DNA of 13,308 nt from positions 1-13,308 of the forward strand of contig SYEN01000092.1 in the NCBI GenBank assembly GCA_005800795.1, given 5' to 3'. Positions 1 to 6,320 of this stretch are shown one piece after another; position 1 is the stretch's first letter; every line of letters starts with the position of its first letter. Origin of the DNA: Burkholderiales bacterium (lineage in GTDB: Bacteria > Pseudomonadota > Gammaproteobacteria > Burkholderiales > SG8-41). The notes below the pieces were generated by a model, which was not told the origin of the DNA, ran no database searches, and saw nothing but the letters and a program-made list of their open reading frames with translations. The translations under genes were made by a program, and so were the position numbers.

Positions 1-108
1 TATTATTTCCCGATGTATTTAAAGGAAATCGAATACCGTTACAATCACCGCAACGACAACGTATTCAAGCTCTTTCTTAAAATCTACTTTAGTTACGTTT
101 CGCCCTAA
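1..108 (+). CDS. Transposase, C-terminal end (IS1595/ISXO2-like), partial at left edge
   Basis: Frame 1 is open from the first base to a TAA at 106-108 and encodes 35 residues. They include YLKEIEYRYNHR and end in YFSYVSP. The pattern Tyr-Leu-x-Glu-(Phe/Ile)-Glu-(Tyr/Phe)-Arg-(Tyr/Phe)-Asn-x-Arg followed by a Phe-Lys-Leu stretch is the usual C-terminus of ISXO2-like DDE transposases (IS1595 family), just after the last acidic catalytic residue. The stretch is clearly more AT-rich than the neighbouring genes, as expected of a recently arrived mobile element. Only the tail is visible, so I cannot tell whether the gene is intact. No terminal inverted repeat could be recognised between its stop and the next gene, because the other end lies outside the window. 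Family assignment is from recall of the motif. Confidence 0.65.
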   Translation, partial: YYFPMYLKEIEYRYNHRNDNVFKLFLKIYFSYVSP

Positions 109-140
109 TTACCATTGTTTTTAATCATTATTTTATCTTG
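109..140. other. Short AT-rich spacer after the transposase end
   Basis: A 32-bp AT-rich spacer lies between the convergent transposase stop (108) and Bug-protein stop (141). If the insertion sequence is complete, its right terminal repeat should lie here, but none can be defined without the other end. Positions 112-127 on the minus strand loosely resemble the AT-rich motif described at 2966-2994; this is weak. Confidence 0.3.
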
Positions 141-1103
141 CTACCCATCCACCTTCGCACCAGATAGCTTGATTATGCGCGCGTATTTCTCAATCTCGCG
201 ATTGATGTGAGCAGCGAATTCCGCCGAGCTGTTGCCTACCGGCTCCGCACCTTCACGCTGCATGAAGCTTTTCATATCCGGCTGTTGCAGGCTCCTCAGC
301 GCCTCGGCGTGTAACAGGTTCAGGATGGGCTGCGGCGTGCCTGCCGGCGCCCACAGCGCGAACCAGTTGTCGATGTCAAAGCCGGGGTACATTGAATCGA
401 GCGTCGGCAGTTCCGGGAAAACGGATGATTTTCGTTTAGTGGTGACGGCGAGCGCGCGCATCTTGCCTGTGGCCACGTGCGGGCGTGCGCTGGTGACGGC
501 CAGGAAGCCCATTTCTGTTTCTCCGCTGATCAGCGCGAGTGTGGATGCCCCCGCGCCTTTGTAGGCAATATGCGTGAATTTCACGCCGGACATTTGCGCC
601 AGCAATTCGCCCGTCAGATGGCTGGTAGTGCCAGAGCCGTTGGAACTAAAGATCAGGGTGTCCTTGCGCGACTTGGCAATTTTGAGCACGTCCCCCACGG
701 TTTTTACCGGCATCGACGGGTGGGTCACCATAACGATGGGCGCGGATGCCACGATGGTAATGGGGGCGAGATCGCGCCTGAGATCGTATGCAATCTTCGG
801 GTAGAGCGTGACGTTGACCGTGGCCGACGCGCTGTTCATCACCAGTGTGTAGCCGTCGGGCGGGGCTTTTGCCACCAGTTCAGCGCCAATATTGCCGCCT
901 GCGCCAGCGCGGTTTTCAACCAATGCGGGCTGTCCCCACGCAGCATGAAAGCGTGCAGCCACCAGGCGCGCCAGAATATCGGTCGCGCCGCCGGGTACGA
1001 ACGGCACGATGATGCGAATAGGTTTGTTGGGGTATTGCTGGGCCTGGCTGTGAACGGCGGGAGTCAGCAGGAAGGCCGCAACGGTCAGATGACGGAGGTT
1101 CAT
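141..1103 (-). CDS. Bug-family (TctC-type) tripartite tricarboxylate transporter substrate-binding protein
   Basis: A 320-residue periplasmic solute-binding protein of the Bug family, which captures small carboxylates or related compounds for TTT (TctABC-type) transporters or for signalling. The ATG at 1103 is chosen because it gives a clean Sec leader (MNLRHL, hydrophobic core, cleavage after HSQAQ) with GAGAA five bases upstream. A TTG at 1115 would add only four residues. Family hallmarks follow in order: YPNKPIRIIVPFVPGGATD just after the leader, ENRAGAGGNIGAE, PPDGYTLVM, YDLRRDLAPI, a GSGTTSHL ligand-loop region and THIAYKGAG. It ends with SGAKVDG. It lies 149 bp downstream of another Bug gene on the same strand and could belong to the same transcript. 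No TctA or TctB membrane gene is nearby, so the ligand is unknown. Confidence 0.93.
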   Translation of the reverse strand: MNLRHLTVAAFLLTPAVHSQAQQYPNKPIRIIVPFVPGGATDILARLVAARFHAAWGQPALVENRAGAGGNIGAELVAKAPPDGYTLVMNSASATVNVTLYPKIAYDLRRDLAPITIVASAPIVMVTHPSMPVKTVGDVLKIAKSRKDTLIFSSNGSGTTSHLTGELLAQMSGVKFTHIAYKGAGASTLALISGETEMGFLAVTSARPHVATGKMRALAVTTKRKSSVFPELPTLDSMYPGFDIDNWFALWAPAGTPQPILNLLHAEALRSLQQPDMKSFMQREGAEPVGNSSAEFAAHINREIEKYARIIKLSGAKVDG

Positions 1104-1252
1104 GTGAGTTCTCAATGGATTAGTTCCAGAAGAACCTTACGGCTGAGGCGCGCAGACTCAGCGGTCATGCAGGGAAAATAAAGAATGCTCCCGCATTTCC
1201 CGATGGGAGGTCTTTGCGCTGTTGCACCACAGCAGTGAAGGTGTTGTAAGTC
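1104..1252 (-). other. Intergenic spacer with three small hairpins; possible weak terminator
   Basis: This spacer separates two minus-strand Bug genes. It holds three imperfect stem-loops: GCTGT/ACAGC at 1218-1222 and 1229-1233, CTCCC/GGGAG at 1188-1192 and 1205-1209, and GCTGAG/CTCAGC at 1142-1147 and 1157-1162. Read on the minus strand, the second hairpin is followed by CATTCTTTATTTT, a T-rich run that could make it a weak intrinsic terminator of the upstream gst-bug transcript. The stems are only 5-6 bp with long loops, so function is uncertain. No promoter for the left Bug gene was recognised with confidence. Confidence 0.3.
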
Positions 1253-2329
1253 TTATAAGGGCTTCACGCCCGTTTCCCTGGCCAGCAGTGCCATCTCCTT
1301 GAGATAGCCTTCCAGATATTTGCGAAAATCGGCAGGCGTGCTGGCGATGGGCGTGTGACCGCCCAGCTCCATGGTCTCACGCATCTTGGGGCTGGCCAGT
1401 GCCTTAACCACCTCGGCATGCAGGCGATCAACGATTACGTGCGGCGTAGTGGCGGGCGCGAAGATCGCGTGCCACGCCGGGTCGTACACAAAGCCCGGCA
1501 TGCCGGCTTCAGACAACGTGGGCACGTCGGGCAATCCTTGCCAGCGTTTTCCGCCACTGGTGGCCAGTGCGCGCAAGCGTCCGCCCTTGATGTGTTGCAC
1601 CACCGTAAGCGCGGAGGCGAACGCGAGCTGAATTTCATTGCCGATCACCGCTGTTATTACCGGCGCGAAGCCCTTGTACGGCACATGCACGAATTTCGTG
1701 CCCATGCGCTTGTTGATGAGTTCGCCCATCAGATGCTGGCTATTGCCCACACCGCCAGAGCCATAGTGAATTTGCGCGCGTCCGCTGCGCGAGATCTCCA
1801 GCAACTCCTTGAAAGTCTGCGCCGGCACTTGCGGATGTACCACCACGTTGTAGCCGCCCGAGCGCACTACCAGTGTGATGGGGACGTAGTCGCGCAGGAT
1901 ATCGAACGGAGGCTTCTCCATCACCAGCTGATTGTTGGCGAGCGAGTTGGAGGTGTAAATCATGGTGTAGCCATCGGGCGGTGCCTTGGCCACCAGCTCG
2001 CCCGCAATCAGGCCGTTTGCACCGCCGCGATTGTCGACCACGAACTGCTGACCCATCTGCCGCGACAGTTGTTCGCCCAGCGCGCGCATCACCGTGTCCA
2101 TGGTGCCGCCGGCGGGTTGGGGTACGACCATGCGGATGGGGCGTGTGGGGTAGTTCTGTGCGTAAGCCAATGCCGGGATCGACGCCATCATCACCAGCAA
2201 GGCGAAATTTAAAAACCGCCGCGTCGTTCCCGCGCAGACGGGAATCCATACGACAGTAGCGTCGCTGTTACCGCATGGGTTCCCGCCTGCGCGGGAACGA
2301 CGGTCTGGTATCTTCGTTTTAGCGGTCAC
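1253..2329 (-). CDS. Bug-family substrate-binding protein with repeat-extended N-terminus
   Basis: A TctC-type periplasmic binding protein of 358 residues, longer than the 320 of its left neighbour. The core is standard: YPTRPIRMVVPQPAGGTMDT, DNRGGANGLIAGE, PPDGYTMIYTSNS, PFDILRDYVPI, a GSGGVGNSQHLMGEL ligand loop and HVPYKGFAP. The start is GTG at 2329, with GAGGA four bases upstream and a 34-bp gap after the gst stop, so co-transcription with gst is likely. Residues about 9-36 are not native-looking signal sequence. They are the translation of an 81-bp palindromic repeat (2222-2302) and read like the familiar repeat-derived peptides SRAGGNP and WIPVCAGTT. Removing these 27 codons leaves the frame intact and gives a normal leader: MTAKTK, then RRFLNFALLVMMASIPALAYAQ. 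Whether the extended form is still exported is unknown; GTG or TTG codons inside the hydrophobic stretch give no convincing alternative start. Ligand unknown. Confidence 0.9.
   Translation of the reverse strand: MTAKTKIPDRRSRAGGNPCGNSDATVVWIPVCAGTTRRFLNFALLVMMASIPALAYAQNYPTRPIRMVVPQPAGGTMDTVMRALGEQLSRQMGQQFVVDNRGGANGLIAGELVAKAPPDGYTMIYTSNSLANNQLVMEKPPFDILRDYVPITLVVRSGGYNVVVHPQVPAQTFKELLEISRSGRAQIHYGSGGVGNSQHLMGELINKRMGTKFVHVPYKGFAPVITAVIGNEIQLAFASALTVVQHIKGGRLRALATSGGKRWQGLPDVPTLSEAGMPGFVYDPAWHAIFAPATTPHVIVDRLHAEVVKALASPKMRETMELGGHTPIASTPADFRKYLEGYLKEMALLARETGVKPL
2222..2302. repeat. 81-bp REP-like inverted-repeat element inside the 5' end of a Bug gene
   Basis: Two 28-nt arms, 2222-2249 and 2275-2302, are inverted copies matching at 26 of 28 positions, separated by a 25-nt centre. 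Each arm contains its own small hairpin: TTCCCG/CGGGAA in the left arm and TTCCCGC/GCGGGAA in the right. The arrangement is that of a pair of REP units in inverted orientation, as in bacterial interspersed mosaic elements. The total length is 81 bp, exactly 27 codons, so the host reading frame continues through it without a stop. No second copy is seen in this window. The exact ends could differ by a few bases from the ones given, since only symmetry defines them. Confidence 0.85.
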
Positions 2330-2363
2330 GGAATCCTCGCGCCATTCAATAAAAAATCAACTA

Positions 2364-2954
2364 CTAACGTGAAGCCCAGCCCGGCAACTGCTTGCAGCGC
2401 TCCATCCACTTGATCACCGCCGGATAAGGTTCCAGCGCCACTTTCGCTTCCGGCGCGGTTTCGATATACGGGAAACACGCCGGCTCGGCGATGGTGGGCC
2501 GCCCCAGCGCCAGCCAGTCGTTTTTCTGCAAATGCTTTTCCATAACGTCGAGGGCGACCTTGCCAAACGCCTGTCCGTCTTCGAGCGAGCCCAGCGTCCA
2601 GCGGCCCTGCAGCACGCCGCGCCGCGCGTACTGAAAGCCGCATTGAATCTCGGTCGCGGCCAGCGCCATCCATTGCATCACTTCGGCCATACCCGCAGCA
2701 TCAGTGGGCAGCCACTGCTCGCCGCCATGCTTGCGCGCGATATAGACCAGACACGCCGCCGAATCCCACAGCACCTTGCCGCCATCCTCCAGCGCGGGTA
2801 CTTCACCGCGCGGATTGATTTTCATGAATTCGGCGCTCTTGTGCTGTTTGTTCTTCAGATCAATGATGATGACTTCGTGCGGCATCTTCAACAACCCCAG
2901 CAATATGCGCAGCTTGTAGGAATTGCCCGACTCTGTGCCCAGATAAACCTTCAT
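2364..2954 (-). CDS. Glutathione S-transferase family protein
   Basis: A soluble 196-residue thioredoxin-fold enzyme that would conjugate glutathione to electrophiles or use it in dehalogenation, isomerisation or peroxide reduction. The N-terminal domain (about 1-80) shows SGNSYKLR at 9-16, where the catalytic Ser/Tyr usually sits, NPRGEVPAL at 47-55 with the cis-proline P53, and D64-S65, the pair that holds the gamma-glutamyl group of glutathione (often Glu-Ser). The helical C-terminal domain has GRPTIAEPACFPYI, where an Asp is usual in place of the Glu, and ends with PYPAVIKWMERCKQLPGW. The ATG at 2954 has GGAG six bases upstream. It lies between sir2 (51-bp gap) and a Bug gene (34-bp gap), all on the minus strand, which suggests one transcript. 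The subclass and substrate cannot be decided by eye. Confidence 0.92.
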   Translation of the reverse strand: MKVYLGTESGNSYKLRILLGLLKMPHEVIIIDLKNKQHKSAEFMKINPRGEVPALEDGGKVLWDSAACLVYIARKHGGEQWLPTDAAGMAEVMQWMALAATEIQCGFQYARRGVLQGRWTLGSLEDGQAFGKVALDVMEKHLQKNDWLALGRPTIAEPACFPYIETAPEAKVALEPYPAVIKWMERCKQLPGWASR

Positions 2955-2965
2955 GTAAATCTCCG

Positions 2966-2994
2966 TAAGTATTTGTTTTAATTGATATTTTTTA
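2966..2994 (-). promoter_or_regulatory. AT-rich motif, copy 1, upstream of the GST gene
   Basis: Read on the minus strand this holds TAAAAAA, two bases, the 16-mer TCAATTAAAACAAATA, one base, then TTA. Almost the same string stands at 13120-13147 on the plus strand, differing by one indel and two substitutions. It begins 11 nt after the sir2 stop and ends 11 nt before the GST start codon. It may be a promoter or operator; the role is inferred from position and duplication only. Confidence 0.4.
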
Positions 2995-3005
2995 TGATGC
3001 TATTT

Positions 3006-3770
3006 TTACGCACTGCACAGGAACGGCAGCGCCTCGCCGATGGAAGTGTTTAGTACTGCATCGGCGATGTCGTCGAACTGTGTGGCTTGCGCATTCAATA
3101 TCACGAGCTTTGCACCCGCACGTTTGGCCAGCGGCACCGCGCCCGCCACCGGATACACCTGTAGCGTGCTGCCCACCGCGATCAACACGTCCGCCTCGCG
3201 CGCGACTTGCAGTGCGCGGTCGATCACCTCGGGAATCAGCGCCTGGCCGAATGAAATGGTGTCGCTTTTGAGAATGCCGCCGCACGCGGTACATGCGGGG
3301 TCGTCCTCGCCCGCGCGCAGCCGCTCAAATACCACCTGCATGTCATCGCGCCAGCCGCACGACATGCACATCGCGCGATGCAGATTGCCGTGAACCTCGA
3401 TCACTTTTGCAGCGGGGACGCCGGCTTTTTGGTGCAGGCCATCGACGTTTTGCGTAATCAGCGCGTGCAGCTTACCGCGTTTTTCCAGTTGTACCAGCGC
3501 GTGGTGGCCGTTGTTGGGCCGTGCGTGGTAAGCCGGATTGTTCAGGCGGCTTTGCCACGAGAGCTTGCGCACTTCCGGGTCGTTCATGTAATAGCGGATA
3601 TCCGACATGCGTTCGGCCAGCGGATTTTTCGTCCACACGCCCTGCGGCCCGCGATAATCAGGGATGCCCGAATCGGTGGAAATGCCCGCGCCGGTCAGCG
3701 CCACCACGCGCTGGGCATTGGCGATCCAGCCGCGTACCTGATCGATGGGTGTAATGGCAGACGTACTCAT
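3006..3770 (-). CDS. Sir2-family NAD-dependent protein deacylase (sirtuin)
   Basis: A 254-residue cytoplasmic enzyme that uses NAD+ to remove acyl groups from lysine side chains, releasing nicotinamide and O-acyl-ADP-ribose. Rossmann-fold NAD motifs are GAGIST (27-32) and GIPDYRG (35-41). TQNVDGLH (106-113) carries the conserved Asn and Asp, and H127 in EVHGN is the catalytic base. The structural zinc site is C135-x2-C138 and C160-x2-C163. ISFGQ (172-176) and GSTLQVYPV complete the substrate and NAD pocket. In the place where CobB/SIRT5-type desuccinylases carry Tyr-x-x-Arg, this protein appears to have W72-Q-S-R75, so preference for acetyl over succinyl groups is possible but unproven. The start at 3770 lacks a strong ribosome site. 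It is divergent from a hydrolase and upstream of gst on the same strand. Confidence 0.94.
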   Translation of the reverse strand: MSTSAITPIDQVRGWIANAQRVVALTGAGISTDSGIPDYRGPQGVWTKNPLAERMSDIRYYMNDPEVRKLSWQSRLNNPAYHARPNNGHHALVQLEKRGKLHALITQNVDGLHQKAGVPAAKVIEVHGNLHRAMCMSCGWRDDMQVVFERLRAGEDDPACTACGGILKSDTISFGQALIPEVIDRALQVAREADVLIAVGSTLQVYPVAGAVPLAKRAGAKLVILNAQATQFDDIADAVLNTSIGEALPFLCSA

Positions 3771-3943
3771 AGGACGCTACCCTACCTTTTCTTCGCGCGC
3801 TCGTGAAGGGGCGCGTGTAATCTTTCGGGGCGCGGGGTTTACATTCGGTACCCGCCGCCTTAGAGTTCCCGCCAGATTCCCGTAGCAAAAATATTCCCCG
3901 ATAGAGCGGCTTGGCCGGCATCCAACTCAAGGAGATTTACACC
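3771..3943. promoter_or_regulatory. Divergent intergenic region between sir2 and the hydrolase gene
   Basis: This 173-bp region should carry promoters for both sir2 (minus) and the hydrolase-Bug unit (plus). I see no convincing -35/-10 pair on either strand. Two nearby TTCCCG repeats (around 3866-3881) and the short AT-rich island AAAAATATT (3897 region) stand out in otherwise GC-rich sequence. At the right end AAGGAG (3929-3934) lies nine bases before the ATG at 3944 and fixes the hydrolase start. Confidence 0.45.
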
Positions 3944-5260
3944 ATGGCAGCCCAAAACAAGGCCGCGATACTGGCGTCGCTGCCGGTGCGTCCTGGCGAA
4001 GACCCGTTTGCCGTCACCATCGGCGGCTTTTACCGGCGCTGGTTTAACCTCGTCGATGACCTGCAGACCCTGATCGACACCGTCGCCACACTGAAAAGCA
4101 CCGAGGACGAGCGATGGGTGCCCGCGTGGAGCGCCGTGGGTGAACGCTTCGAAAAGCGCGCCGACGCGGCGCTGGCGCGCGGCGACCGGGCCAATGCGCG
4201 CAAGAACTATCTGGAAGCAAAAACGTTTTATTCACTCGCACGATTCCCTGCGCCCTACCACAGCGGATCGGCCATCTGCCCGCCGCAGATGAGCGAGATC
4301 AAGGCGCGCTCGTATCAGCGTTATCTGGACTGTTTCAAAAAGGCCACCGCGCTGCGCGACGAACCGCAGATCGAGCTGCGCATCAAACGCAACGGCAAGC
4401 AAGCCGTCGGTTATCTGCGCTTGCCCAAAGGCGCTTCTGCCAAGAACAAGGTGCCAGCCGTGCTGGTGATGTGCGGCGGCGACATGTACAAGGAAGACCG
4501 CGAGAAATACGCCGACGGCGCCAATGCTGCGGGCATGGCGGCACTGGTGGTTGACGCGCCGGGCACCGGGCAAACTTCGTTTTCGCATGCGCCCGAAGCC
4601 ATTGTCGCGTGGAAGGCCGCGCTGGATGCCCTGCAGGCGCGTCCAGAAATCGACGGCAGCCGGTTGGGCGCGTTCGGCGTGTCGCGCGGCGGCCTGTGGG
4701 TGATGCGCCTGGGGGCACTGGATGCGCGTATTAAAGGATTGATCTCCTGCGCCCCCGGTGGTGTGGGCTATTGGGGCACGGACGAAGAACGCGCCGCAGC
4801 GCGCAAAGCGACGCTGGAGCGCTATAAAACCAACTGGTTCGGCCCACGCGGCACCAAGCCCGTGCCGAAAGCGCCCACTGAAGCGGAGCAGCGCAAGGAG
4901 TTTCTGCGTTGGTCATTGAAGGACAACGGTCTGCTCGACAAGCTCACCATGCCGATGTTTCTGGTCAACGGCAAGGTGGATCACCTCACACCCATCGGCA
5001 ACCTCTACATGGCGCTGGAAAGCGGCCCACCCACTGGGCGCGTCGCGCGCGTGTATCCGGACGACGGCCATATCGCCGCACGTAATGAACGCGAATGGGG
5101 GCCGGCGGCATGGAAATGGCTCGCTGGCGTGCTGATGGCGGGGATGAAGCCTGCCGCGAGCACGAAAGCCGCGGTGGCCAGTAAACGCAAACCAGCGGCA
5201 AAGAAAACCGTCAGGGCAAACGCGAAGAAAAAAGCTGCAAAGAAAGCCCCCCTGAAGTAG
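3944..5260 (+). CDS. Alpha/beta hydrolase (FrsA/DUF1100-like) with Lys/Ala-rich C-terminal tail
   Basis: A 438-residue serine hydrolase. An N-terminal helical region (about 1-130) precedes an alpha/beta-hydrolase core, the layout of the FrsA-like group that includes 2,6-dihydropseudooxynicotine hydrolase. The catalytic set is visible: the nucleophile S247 in GVSRG, D346 in NGKVDHLTP and H376 in DDGHIAAR. VLVMCGGD (about 180) is the likely oxyanion-hole strand, and DAPGTGQTS follows. ATG 3944 is preferred over an upstream ATG at 3911 because AAGGAG lies nine bases before it. Residues 401-438 form a low-complexity tail rich in Lys and Ala (PAAKKT, KKKAAKKAP), like histone-H1-type or phasin-associated tails; it lies beyond the fold and is unusual for the family. 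The gene is followed after 28 bp by a Bug gene on the same strand, which suggests that the imported compound or its product is an ester, amide or C-C-cleavable ketone. Substrate unknown. Confidence 0.9.
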   Translation: MAAQNKAAILASLPVRPGEDPFAVTIGGFYRRWFNLVDDLQTLIDTVATLKSTEDERWVPAWSAVGERFEKRADAALARGDRANARKNYLEAKTFYSLARFPAPYHSGSAICPPQMSEIKARSYQRYLDCFKKATALRDEPQIELRIKRNGKQAVGYLRLPKGASAKNKVPAVLVMCGGDMYKEDREKYADGANAAGMAALVVDAPGTGQTSFSHAPEAIVAWKAALDALQARPEIDGSRLGAFGVSRGGLWVMRLGALDARIKGLISCAPGGVGYWGTDEERAAARKATLERYKTNWFGPRGTKPVPKAPTEAEQRKEFLRWSLKDNGLLDKLTMPMFLVNGKVDHLTPIGNLYMALESGPPTGRVARVYPDDGHIAARNEREWGPAAWKWLAGVLMAGMKPAASTKAAVASKRKPAAKKTVRANAKKKAAKKAPLK

Positions 5261-5288
5261 CGCGCGATGTAACGACAGGTGACAGGGG

Positions 5289-6305
5289 ATGAACACGATG
5301 CAAAAACGGGCGTTTCTGAAGGTAACGTTAGCCATGTCTGCGGTGGCGCTGGTGTCAATTCCTCATACGCATGCGCAAGCGCCTGCATCTGGCGACGCCC
5401 GCTATCCCAGCAAGCCGATACGCATCGTTGTCGGCTTTCCACCTGGCGGCGCCACCGACATTCTCGCGCGGATTCTGGGCCCGCAACTCACCAACGCATG
5501 GGGGCAGCCAGTGGTGATCGACAACCGTGGCGGTGCCACCGGCACCATCGCTGCCGATATGGTGTCGAGGGCTACACCTGACGGCTACACGCTGATGATG
5601 GTGCCCAGCGGACCCTTCACCGGAAGCGCGGCGTTGCTCGACCTGCCCTATGACACTGCGACCGGATTCGCTTCGGTATCGCTGCTGGCGTGGGTGACCA
5701 ATGCACTGGTGGTACCCGCGAATTCGCCGGTGAATAATTTGCAGGATTTGATTCGCCTCGCGAAAGAAAAGCCGGGTCAGGTCACCAACGGTTCGTCGGG
5801 TAACGGATCGCTGCATCACCTGGCCGGCGAAGTCTTCAAAAAACTCACCGGCACGCAAATCACCCATGTGCCATTCAAGGGCGGCGGCCCGGTCATGGTG
5901 GCGCTTGCCGCGGGCGAAATCACCTTTGCGTTTTCGTCGGTACCTTCGGTGCAGCAGCTGATTCAGTCGAAGCGGTTAAAGGCCATTGTCGTCACCAGCA
6001 CCAAACGTTCAGCGACCATGGCCGACGTGCCGACCATCGCCGAAGCGGGCCTGCCGCTGCCGGCGGGGCTGGAAATGCGCGAATGGTACGGCGTGGTCGC
6101 ACCGCTGAAAGTGCCCAGGCCCATCATCGCCAAACTCAACGCTGAAATGGTGAAAATCTACAGGCGCCCTGACGTCAGTGCGCGGCTTGCCGAAATGGGC
6201 ACCGAGGCCGCTGGCAGCACGCCCGAAGAGTTGGCCAAGCAAATCATCAATGACGTACGAACCTGGACCAAGGTGGTCAAGGACGCGGGGATCAAGTCGA
6301 ACTAA
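5289..6305 (+). CDS. Bug-family (TctC-type) substrate-binding protein
   Basis: A 338-residue periplasmic binding protein. The family signature is complete: YPSKPIRIVVGFPPGGATDILAR, IDNRGGATGTIAAD, TPDGYTLMMVP, LPYDTATGFASV, a GSSGNGSLHHLAGEV ligand loop and THVPFKGGGP. Two start codons compete. ATG 5289 has an AGG nine bases upstream. ATG 5298 (fourth codon) has GGGGA at a better distance, about eight bases. The leader reads MQKRAFLKVTLAMSAVALVSI and then a cleavage region HTHAQA; KRxFLK resembles a twin-arginine motif with Lys in place of the first Arg, so either Sec or Tat export is possible. The gene lies 28 bp after the hydrolase gene and is probably co-transcribed, giving a binding protein-hydrolase pair. 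It converges with the EamA gene, with 15 bp between the stops and no clear terminator. Confidence 0.93.
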   Translation: MNTMQKRAFLKVTLAMSAVALVSIPHTHAQAPASGDARYPSKPIRIVVGFPPGGATDILARILGPQLTNAWGQPVVIDNRGGATGTIAADMVSRATPDGYTLMMVPSGPFTGSAALLDLPYDTATGFASVSLLAWVTNALVVPANSPVNNLQDLIRLAKEKPGQVTNGSSGNGSLHHLAGEVFKKLTGTQITHVPFKGGGPVMVALAAGEITFAFSSVPSVQQLIQSKRLKAIVVTSTKRSATMADVPTIAEAGLPLPAGLEMREWYGVVAPLKVPRPIIAKLNAEMVKIYRRPDVSARLAEMGTEAAGSTPEELAKQIINDVRTWTKVVKDAGIKSN

Positions 6306-6320
6306 GAGATCTTAATGGGA

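Noticed and set aside
477..1181. Plus-strand open frame of 234 codons opposite the first Bug gene
   Set aside because: It is a shadow of a conserved coding region, with no recognisable domain and no ribosome site.
1355..2212. Plus-strand open frame of 285 codons opposite the second Bug gene
   Set aside because: It is antisense to a clear Bug protein, and its composition (many His, Arg, Ala) shows no motif.
2334..2360. AT-rich stretch after the gst stop that loosely resembles the AT-rich motif on the opposite strand
   Set aside because: It needs several gaps to align and lies in the opposite orientation relative to its genes, so similarity is probably due to composition.
3797..3830. GC-rich CGCGC/GCGCG imperfect stem upstream of sir2
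   Set aside because: The stem is short and made of simple GC alternation, likely by chance in GC-rich DNA; no T-tract or conserved operator pattern.
3911..3943. Upstream ATG extending the alpha/beta hydrolase by 11 residues
   Set aside because: The ribosome site AAGGAG at 3929-3934 lies inside the proposed extension and is well placed for ATG 3944.
6306..6320. Possible bidirectional terminator between the convergent Bug and EamA genes
   Set aside because: The 15-bp gap holds only the small palindrome AGATCT (6307-6312 region), with no stable GC-rich stem and no T-run.
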